Shown piece after piece: positions 34,404 to 40,034 of a DNA stretch of 40,034 bases. Source of the stretch: Candidatus Sulfopaludibacter sp. SbA3. Lineage in GTDB: Bacteria; Acidobacteriota; Terriglobia; Bryobacterales; Bryobacteraceae. The DNA lies in the NCBI GenBank assembly GCA_945861625.1, contig CAMAVI010000022.1, positions 1 to 40,034 of the forward strand, written 5' to 3'. Under the pieces are notes generated by a model. The model saw only the letters and a program-made list of their open reading frames with translations, ran no database searches and was not told the origin of the DNA. Position 1 is the stretch's first letter, and every line of letters starts with the position of its first letter. A program made the translations under genes and the position numbers.

Positions 34404-34433
34404 ATAGCCGTCTATTGTATCTGCAAGGGAGGC

Positions 34434-35927
34434 CTAGAGGGAGGCAGATGCCGGCTCCACCGCGGGTTCCAGCGCCGCGGCCATTCCCATCGGCAGGCGC
34501 ACTGTGAAACAACTGCCTTTCCCTTCATTGCTCACTGTCTGAATCGTGCCCTGGTGCGCGGACACAATCCAGGCAACAAAGCTGAGGCCCAATCCAAGCC
34601 CCTGAATCTGGCGAGTTTCCACGCTGCGCACGCGATAAAAGCGATCAAAGATATGGGGCAGATTCTCCTGCGGGATTCCGACTCCCGTGTCATCCACCAC
34701 CAAACGAACCCACCCGTGGATCTCATCCGGGCCCACTCGCACACTGACCGTACCGCCCTCGGGCGTATATTTAACCGCGTTGGAAAGCAGGTTCGAAAGC
34801 AAGCGCTCCATCTGCGTCCGGTCCACCATGGCGGTTGCGCCGGGTTCGAGCGTGGCGGTCAGTTTCACGCCTTTTTCCTCGGCGGGAATCTGGAACTGAT
34901 CCACTACATCGGCGGCCACCTTGTGCAAATCCAAGGCGGCCTTCTGCAGGGCTAACTGTCCGGATTCAGCCTGGGACAGCAAGAGCAACGCGCGCACGAT
35001 ACTGGAAAGGTTTTCGACGTCTTCGAGAGCGTTGGCCATGGCGTCGCGGAACTGCTCCGGCCTTTCGGCGGTGAAGAGCGCCACTTCCAGCTGCCCGCGG
35101 ATGGCCGTGAGCGGCGTGCGGAGTTCATGGGAAACGTCGGTGGAAAACTGGCGGATCTGATCGAAAGAACGGCTCAGGCGCGCCGTCATGCGGTTAAAGC
35201 TATCGATCAGGTTATCGAGTTCGTCATTGGCCCCGCGCCGGGGAATCCGCAGCGAAAGCTTAGACCCCGTGATTTCCTGCGCCGTCGCCGCCACCAGGTT
35301 GAGCGGCCGGATGGCGCGGCCTGCCAGCAGCCAACCCAGCAAGCCGGTGACGAAAATCGCGCCCGGCAGCATCAAGAAATAATAGCTGCGCATGAAATTG
35401 TCCACCGTACGTTGGTTGGCTTCAATCGAGCGTCCCATGGCAAAAAAGTAAAGGTTGCCGCGCTGCCCGCGGATCGCGCCGGCTCGGATCATATACGGAA
35501 CGCCGTCCGCGTCGTGGCGGACACGTACTTCCTGGGTGGAATTCCGCAAAATCCGCTGGATGTCCCGCGGGGAATCGACCCCGATCGAATCATACGTTTG
35601 CGAACTTTCCAGGACCTTGCCGCCGGCGTCCGCCAACATGTAGACGTGCTTGAGGTGCTCTACTATATAGGTCTCTTCCGGATCGCTGGTATCCACCACC
35701 CAGACCGGATGACCCTTTTCGATGTGCAGATATCCCTTGGCGGCGGCCCATTCCTCCTCCAGCGTCGCTCGCGTGTCGCCGTCCATTTCGAGTTGCAGCG
35801 TTCTACGGAATAACAGGCCGACGGCGACCAGCAACACGGTGAAAAACAGCACGTAGCTCAGAGTGAGGCGGAAGCGCAAGCTGCGCAGGAAACCCATGCG
35901 GGTCCAAACTGTCCGCAAGGCCCGCAC
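34434..35927 (-). CDS. HAMP sensor histidine kinase
   Basis: 497 residues from a GTG at 35927, seven nt after a GGAGG site; the frame runs upstream to 36014, but that part overlaps the response regulator. Two membrane helices flank an extracytoplasmic domain of about 140 residues. HAMP segment (LAGRAIRPLNLVAATAQEIT), phospho-acceptor H267 in STDVSHELRTPLTAIRGQ, N-box LLSNLLSNAVKYTPEGG, G1 VDDTGVGIPQENLPHIFDRFYR and G2 GLGLGLSFVAWIV. All catalytic motifs are present, so this is an active kinase, unlike the one at 8353. It starts 2 bp after the response regulator stop. Stimulus unknown; CusS-like architecture. Confidence 0.93.
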   Translation of the reverse strand: MRALRTVWTRMGFLRSLRFRLTLSYVLFFTVLLVAVGLLFRRTLQLEMDGDTRATLEEEWAAAKGYLHIEKGHPVWVVDTSDPEETYIVEHLKHVYMLADAGGKVLESSQTYDSIGVDSPRDIQRILRNSTQEVRVRHDADGVPYMIRAGAIRGQRGNLYFFAMGRSIEANQRTVDNFMRSYYFLMLPGAIFVTGLLGWLLAGRAIRPLNLVAATAQEITGSKLSLRIPRRGANDELDNLIDSFNRMTARLSRSFDQIRQFSTDVSHELRTPLTAIRGQLEVALFTAERPEQFRDAMANALEDVENLSSIVRALLLLSQAESGQLALQKAALDLHKVAADVVDQFQIPAEEKGVKLTATLEPGATAMVDRTQMERLLSNLLSNAVKYTPEGGTVSVRVGPDEIHGWVRLVVDDTGVGIPQENLPHIFDRFYRVRSVETRQIQGLGLGLSFVAWIVSAHQGTIQTVSNEGKGSCFTVRLPMGMAAALEPAVEPASASL

Positions 35928-35929
35928 TC

Positions 35930-36622
35930 CTATGCCTCCCGTTCCAGGGCGTGGTCCGGGGAATCCAGCAAGTAGCCGATACCGCGCACGGTTTGGATCA
36001 TCTTGTCCGGCCATTTTTCGTCGATCTTGCTGCGCAAATGGCGGATGTACACGTCCACAATGTTCGTGAGTCCGTCGTAGTCCATGTCCCAGACATGTTC
36101 CACGATCATGGTGCGGCTCAGCGGGCGTCCCCGGTTGCGCATCAGGTATTCGAGGATACTGAACTCCTTGGGGGCCAACTCGATATTCTCGGCCGCGCGG
36201 GTCACCTTGCGGCGGATGCAGTCGAGGGACAGATCCCCCACTTGCAGGCGTTCGGGCGTGGGCTGGCCGCGCCGCAGCAGGACCCGCACGCGCGCCAGCA
36301 ACTCCACAAAGGCGAAGGGCTTGACCAGATAATCGTCGGCGCCGCCTTCCAAGCCTTTCACGCGATCGTCCACGGCGTCGCGCGCGCTCAAAATGAGCGC
36401 CGAGGGGCCGGACTTGCGGTTGCGGATCTTCTTGAGCACCGTCAGTCCATCCATATCCGGCAGACCGAGATCCAGGATGATCAGATCGTACCCGGTGGTA
36501 TGCACCATCTCAATGGCCGTTGTGCCATCTCCGGCCACATCCACGGCGTATCCGCCGCTTTCCAAGCCCCGCGATACGAAGTCGGCGATGCGTTTTTCGT
36601 CCTCGATTACCAGGATCCGCAT
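35930..36622 (-). CDS. OmpR-family response regulator
   Basis: 230 residues. Receiver domain with acidic pocket in MRILVIEDEKR and acceptor D51 in LIILDLGLPDMDG, then a winged-helix DNA-binding domain (LSRTMIVEHVWDMDYDGLTNIVDVYIRHL). A type common in CusR/CopR-like systems, but the signal is not given by sequence. Forms a two-component pair with the following HAMP kinase, with only a 2-bp gap and shared ribosome site. Confidence 0.95.
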   Translation of the reverse strand: MRILVIEDEKRIADFVSRGLESGGYAVDVAGDGTTAIEMVHTTGYDLIILDLGLPDMDGLTVLKKIRNRKSGPSALILSARDAVDDRVKGLEGGADDYLVKPFAFVELLARVRVLLRRGQPTPERLQVGDLSLDCIRRKVTRAAENIELAPKEFSILEYLMRNRGRPLSRTMIVEHVWDMDYDGLTNIVDVYIRHLRSKIDEKWPDKMIQTVRGIGYLLDSPDHALEREA

Positions 36623-36668
36623 TCCATTTGAGTGTACCGCGTGCCTGAATATCTTAAGCCGGGCCGGG

Positions 36669-37427
36669 TCAGCGGGCGCGCTTCATGCGGTAGTCTTCCA
36701 CCCCCGGCATTTGTACGACGCGGCACATCTCAAAGAGCCGCGAATACGCGCGGGCGCCGATGGCTTCCGTGAGCGTGCGGTCGCGAATGGTCTTCTTCTC
36801 GCCGCCCGGCATGGTCATTTCCTGCAGTCGCGTTTCACCGGCAAGATTCGTCGTTGCGATCAGAGGCTTCCGTTGGTTACAGCGGGAAGTGATGATCGCT
36901 GTCACGGTGTCCTCCACCCAATCGGTGACGCGGTGCGCGCCGAGGTCGTCGAGCAGGAGAACCTCGGCGTCGAGTACTGAGCGGTACGCCTCGCGGTCCG
37001 CCGCGCCCGAGGCCGCGTTATAGCCAGAGCGGATCCGGTCTAACAGATTTTGATAGTCAAAGAACAAGCACTCATGCCCTTTCGCAAGCAGCGCTCTCAT
37101 CGCGGCGACCGCCAGATGCGTCTTGCCGGTTCCGGGCGGGCCAACCAGAAGTAGCCCGGACTTTTCGCCCGCCGGGAACTCCCGCACGAAACTGCGGACC
37201 TGCATGAGTACGGTGCCGAGCCCTTGACGAGCGACGGGATTATCCTGCGGGATCGCAAAAGTATCCAGCGAAGCCTGCTGGTAGTTGGGAGGGATATTGG
37301 CGTTTTCTTGCAGGTACTGGGCGCGCGTCGCTCCCGCGCACTCGCAGCGCTCGGCTCCGGAAAGCCCGGCCCGCTCTACAATCTTCCATCCCGTACCGCC
37401 GCAAACGGCGCACTGCGTGTCTGCCAT
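36669..37427 (-). CDS. DnaC/IstB-type AAA+ ATP-binding protein
   Basis: 252 residues. N-terminal four-cysteine zinc finger (CAVCGG and CECAG), Walker A LLVGPPGTGKTHLAV and Walker B EVLLLDDLGAHR, arginine finger region SRLFEMCRVV. This matches a DnaC-like helicase loader or a primosomal DnaI-like protein more than a transposase-associated IstB, because no IS21 transposase is beside it. The start ATG overlaps the biotinyl-carrier stop by 1 bp. The neighbouring two-component genes are on the same strand 46 bp downstream. Confidence 0.88.
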   Translation of the reverse strand: MADTQCAVCGGTGWKIVERAGLSGAERCECAGATRAQYLQENANIPPNYQQASLDTFAIPQDNPVARQGLGTVLMQVRSFVREFPAGEKSGLLLVGPPGTGKTHLAVAAMRALLAKGHECLFFDYQNLLDRIRSGYNAASGAADREAYRSVLDAEVLLLDDLGAHRVTDWVEDTVTAIITSRCNQRKPLIATTNLAGETRLQEMTMPGGEKKTIRDRTLTEAIGARAYSRLFEMCRVVQMPGVEDYRMKRAR

Positions 37428-37915
37428 TATTCGATTACCGCCAATATATCTCCCGCCGCAACCGTCGCGCCCGCCGCCGTTTTCACCTCGACCACGCGTC
37501 CGGCCTTGGGCGACTTCATCTCATTCTGCATCTTCATGGCCTCAACGACAATCAGCCCCTGCCCCTCTTCCACTTCCTGCCCGGCCTCGATCAGAACACG
37601 AATGACCCGGCCCGGCATCGGCGCCACAATCGTCTGCCGCCCCTCGCTGCCCGTCGCGTTGCGTCTGCCGCGCATACTGCGTGGGTCAAATATTTCAACC
37701 CGAATCACACGCCCGTTGACGCTGACTTCTCCGCTCGAGAGCAATTGCGCCGCAAAACTTCGGCCGTTCGCCAGGACCGACCATTGACCCACTCCGGTCG
37801 CCGCGATCGAATATTCGAGGTCTAGACTTTCGCCGGTTTCCCGCAAATAGGACGCACGCGCGCCGCTGAGTTCCAGCCGCGCGGGCTTGCCGTCGATGAT
37901 AGCCTCGTACTTCAT
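37427..37915 (-). CDS. Biotinyl carrier protein of an acyl-CoA carboxylase
   Basis: 162 residues. The C-terminal 70 residues are a biotinyl/lipoyl domain with the attachment lysine K128 in VVEAMKMQNEMKSP. The N-terminal part (residues 1-80) resembles the BT/pre-biotin domain of propionyl- or methylcrotonyl-CoA carboxylase alpha subunits, which would normally be fused to the biotin carboxylase. Here it is a separate gene, 10 bp after the biotin carboxylase. No carboxyltransferase beta subunit is visible. Confidence 0.92.
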   Translation of the reverse strand: MKYEAIIDGKPARLELSGARASYLRETGESLDLEYSIAATGVGQWSVLANGRSFAAQLLSSGEVSVNGRVIRVEIFDPRSMRGRRNATGSEGRQTIVAPMPGRVIRVLIEAGQEVEEGQGLIVVEAMKMQNEMKSPKAGRVVEVKTAAGATVAAGDILAVIE

Positions 37916-37925
37916 CGCGTGCCTT

Positions 37926-39413
37926 TCATCGAAACAGAGACTCCCGCCCGGACTTCAACCACTCCGCTGCGTTACCCCGCCGGGCTGCGGTGGGCTTTTT
38001 CTGTGCCAGAGCGCCGATCAGCGCCGCGATGGCTTCTGCTTCCAGATCCGGCTTTGCCGATTGCCGCCGGCCCGGGAATTCATCCAGGAACGCCGTCGAC
38101 AAAGTTCCGGCGCGGAAGACTTCATCGTCCAGGATCTCGCGGAAGAATGCCCGGTTGGTGCGGATACCGCCGATGACGTACTCAGAGAGAGCCCGCTGCA
38201 GGCGCGCCATCGCCGCTTCTCTCGACGGTCCCCAGGCGGCGAGCTTGGCCAGCAGCGGGTCGTAGTCCAGCGGCACGTTCCATCCTTCATATACACCGGA
38301 ATCCAGGCGCACTCCTGGGCCCGCCGGTTCCGTCAACTCCGTGATGCGCCCTGGTGAAGGCAGGTATTGATGATCCGGATCTTCGGCGTAGATGCGGCAC
38401 TCAATCGCCGAACCCGACCATTGAACATCTTCCTGGCGGATTGTCAGTTTTTCCCCCGCGGCGATCTTCAGTTGCCACTGCACCAAATCCAGACCTGTAA
38501 CAAGCTCGGTGACCGGGTGCTCCACCTGCAACCGCGTGTTCATCTCCAGGAAGTAAAAGTTGCGCTCGCGGTCCACCAGGAACTCCATGGTCCCGGCGTT
38601 TGAGTAATTTGCCGCGCGGGCGATGCGCAACGCCGCTTCACCCATGCGTTCCCGCAGTTCCGGATACGTGCTCATCACCGGTGACGGGCACTCTTCGATC
38701 ACCTTCTGATGCCGCCGCTGAATGGAGCACTCGCGCTCGCCCAAATGAATGAGATTGCCGTGCTGGTCGCCGAGCACTTGAATTTCGATGTGGCGCGGCT
38801 CCACGACCAGCTTTTCAATATAGACGTCGCCGTTGTGAAACGCGCGCAGGGCTTCGCTCGACGCGTCGCGGATCGCTGCTTCCAGGTCCTCGGCGCGATC
38901 GACACGCCGCATGCCCTTGCCGCCGCCGCCCGCCGATGCCTTGAGCAACACTGGATAACCAAGCTGTTCCGCGGTTCGCTTCGCGTCATCCAGATTCGTC
39001 ACCGCGGACACCGTGCCCGGAACCACGGGCGCACCCGCGGCAATCGCCAGTTGCCGGGCCGCGGTCTTCGATCCCATCTGACGGATGGCCGCCGCCGGAG
39101 GCCCGATGAACACGATGCCGGCCGCCGCACACGCCTCGGCGAACTCGGCGTTCTCACTGAGGAAGCCGTAGCCAGGATGGATCGCGTCCGCACGGTGCGA
39201 ATGGGCCGCCGCGATGATCTTGTCGATACGAAGATAGCTCTCCGATGCCGCCGCCGGCCCCAAATGTGCCGCTTCATCCGCCAGTTGGACGGCGAGCGAA
39301 GCGCGATCCACATCGGAGTACACCGCTACGCTGGCAATTCCGGTCTCCCGCAGCGCGCGGATCACGCGGACCGCGATCTCCCCCCGGTTGGCGACTAGAA
39401 CCTTCCTGAACAC
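37926..39413 (-). CDS. accC: Biotin carboxylase subunit of acyl-CoA carboxylase
   Basis: 495 residues from GTG (GTGTTCAGG). ATP-grasp enzyme that carboxylates biotin using bicarbonate and ATP. Hallmarks: KVLVANRGEIAVRVIRALRE, IHPGYGFLSENAEFAEAC, glycine-rich KASAGGGGKGMR, EMNTRLQVEHPVTEL. Its C-terminal region (about 450-495) is variable. Followed by a separate biotinyl carrier gene, so the enzyme is a split alpha subunit. Could serve acetyl-, propionyl- or methylcrotonyl-CoA carboxylase; the beta subunit would decide and is not in the window. Confidence 0.95.
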   Translation of the reverse strand: MFRKVLVANRGEIAVRVIRALRETGIASVAVYSDVDRASLAVQLADEAAHLGPAAASESYLRIDKIIAAAHSHRADAIHPGYGFLSENAEFAEACAAAGIVFIGPPAAAIRQMGSKTAARQLAIAAGAPVVPGTVSAVTNLDDAKRTAEQLGYPVLLKASAGGGGKGMRRVDRAEDLEAAIRDASSEALRAFHNGDVYIEKLVVEPRHIEIQVLGDQHGNLIHLGERECSIQRRHQKVIEECPSPVMSTYPELRERMGEAALRIARAANYSNAGTMEFLVDRERNFYFLEMNTRLQVEHPVTELVTGLDLVQWQLKIAAGEKLTIRQEDVQWSGSAIECRIYAEDPDHQYLPSPGRITELTEPAGPGVRLDSGVYEGWNVPLDYDPLLAKLAAWGPSREAAMARLQRALSEYVIGGIRTNRAFFREILDDEVFRAGTLSTAFLDEFPGRRQSAKPDLEAEAIAALIGALAQKKPTAARRGNAAEWLKSGRESLFR

Positions 39414-39495
39414 AAACTCTGATCTTAGCAGGGCCCCACTTTTTACACTTTCTTTATGCCGGAGGAGAGGATTTTAGCACGGGCTTAACGGGTGA

Positions 39496-39729
39496 AATCT
39501 TATTCTGAAGGCGGTGAAAGTTGCTGCTGCAAGCTCTGGTGAAACACGCGGGCAGGGTGGTGACCCAGCGCCAATTCTCAATGAGGTTTGGGGACCGCAG
39601 CATACGGATCAGTCCCAATACCTGTGAGCGTACGTAGCGCAGCTTCGCCGAAAACTGGAGAAGGATGCTGCGCGTCCCACATATTTGCAGGCCGAGCAGG
39701 GCGTGGGCTACCGCCTAAATCTGGAATAG
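39496..39729 (+). pseudogene. kdpE: Decayed kdpE C-terminal fragment
   Basis: Two frames together spell the winged-helix end of KdpE: LLLQALVKHAGRVVTQRQ in one frame, then after a 1-base loss near 39575, LNEVWGPQHTDQSQYL, a TGA stop at 39625-39627 (CGA to TGA would restore Arg), AYVAQLRRKLEKDAARPTYL and GVGYRL ending with TAG at 39729. KdpE is the response regulator of the high-affinity potassium transporter. No receiver domain or kdpD/kdpFABC is upstream (accC is there on the opposite strand). It is therefore a fossil, at least one deletion and one nonsense mutation old. Confidence 0.85.
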
Positions 39730-39763
39730 AGCGGAATAATCGATCATCCGCCTAGTAGAAACA

Positions 39764-39820
39764 CCTTAGGACTAAGTTAGGAGCGGCGTCATTTCCCTAG
39801 AGGAAATTCCCTTAGTTAGG
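39764..39820. repeat. Palindrome flanked by CTAAGTTAGG-type repeats
   Basis: A perfect inverted repeat ATTTCC-ctaga-GGAAAT (39791-39807) lies between CTAAGTTAGG (39772-39781) and CTTAGTTAGG (39811-39820), which differ in one base. CCTTAG (39764-39769) precedes the first. The arrangement looks like a regulatory site or old promoter in the gap between the kdpE fossil and the IS end; no gene begins beside it. Confidence 0.5.
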
Positions 39821-39888
39821 TCGCATTTGCGGGAGTAGCGGTTAGAATCGGGCTACGAGATTTGGAGGCGCCTGCATTCGGCGTCACG

Positions 39889-40034
39889 TGTAGCGCACCC
39901 GGTTCTTTGGACACAACATTGTTCACGCTGCTATCGCCTGGAAGTGCTCGCGCCGGGCCTGGGCCGGTGAGCGGTAACCCAGCTTTGCCATCAACCATTG
40001 CTGGTTGTACTTTCTGATGAAATCGCCCACCGCT
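39889..40034 (-). mobile_element. End of an IS3-family (IS150-type) insertion sequence
   Basis: The stretch 39889-39913 starts TGTAGCGCACCC and then GGTTCTTTGGACA. This resembles the IS150-group terminal repeats (TGTAxxGCACCC...GGAC). The element continues beyond the window edge. The only gene part seen is the transposase end. The boundary with the host chromosome is therefore at about 39888/39889. The other end and target duplication are outside the window. Confidence 0.7.
39923..40034 (-). CDS. IS3-family transposase (OrfB), C-terminal fragment
   Basis: The last 37 codons of a transposase on the minus strand. They read AVGDFIRKYNQQWLMAKLGYR and then SPAQARREHFQAIAA before a TGA at 39925-39923. 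The FIxxYNxxWLxxxLGYxSPxxAR motif is the usual end of the IS3-family integrase-core subunit. The rest, including the DDE residues, is beyond the window, so intactness cannot be judged. Confidence 0.85.
   Translation of the reverse strand, partial: AVGDFIRKYNQQWLMAKLGYRSPAQARREHFQAIAA

Noticed and set aside
36669-37427. IstB of an IS21 element
   Set aside because: No IS21 transposase or terminal repeats flank it; it has an N-terminal zinc finger and sits in an operon with housekeeping genes, so a DnaC-like protein is more likely.

Overview
The window looks like chromosomal DNA of a GC-rich Acidobacteriota, most likely a Bryobacterales/Solibacter-type soil bacterium. This is an inference from the gene repertoire: a DUF1592/1588/1585 haem protein paired with a DUF1552 protein, exported ankyrin-repeat and VOC proteins, a seven-unit SBBP protein, exported M20 peptidases and many short Tat or Sec leaders. 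No rRNA or universal marker gene is present, so the taxonomy is provisional.

Layout. 1-3819 (+): end of a cytochrome-like DUF1588/DUF1585 protein, then DUF1552, ankyrin and VOC proteins, all apparently exported. 3838-3913 (-): tRNA-Ala(CGC). 4033-8348 (+): speA, an oligopeptidase B and a DUF3467 protein. 8353-13026 (-): a PAS hybrid histidine kinase whose ATP-binding motifs have decayed, an MBL-fold/double-rhodanese sulfur enzyme, and an EpsI-exosortase pair. 13069-17260 (+): three tandem paralogous exported M20 peptidases. 17261-22539: PilZ protein, a membrane protein with a CPBP protease, two exported unknowns, a YgfZ-type protein, an MBL hydrolase and a small unknown. 22577-27328 (-): a giant SBBP protein behind a ThiF/MoeB adenylyltransferase. 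27405-29047 (+): an exported FMN-dependent alpha-hydroxy-acid oxidase carrying a CxxCH motif, and an NTF2-like protein. 29068-30971 (-): a glycosyltransferase gene cut by one amber codon, translationally coupled to a TetR regulator. 31031-33558 (-): lytic transglycosylase, a DMT-type permease, a lone NuoI and a small membrane protein. 33736-39413: a small unknown (+), then on the minus strand a STAS protein, a two-component system, a DnaC-like ATPase, a biotinyl carrier protein and biotin carboxylase. 39414-40034: a decayed kdpE tail and the end of an IS3-family (IS150-type) element.

Most genes sit in short operons with 4-bp or smaller overlaps (ATGA, GTGA, TTGA), so translational coupling is the rule. 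Convergent genes are packed almost end to end. No CRISPR array, prophage or large defence island was seen. The most notable signals are: a double 9-7-9 operator over the TetR promoter; the CAG-to-TAG nonsense codon in its glycosyltransferase partner; the hybrid histidine kinase lacking N-box asparagines; the CxxCH motif inside a Tat-exported flavin oxidase; four Cys-pair repeats in the SBBP protein; and the kdpE fossil beside the IS end.
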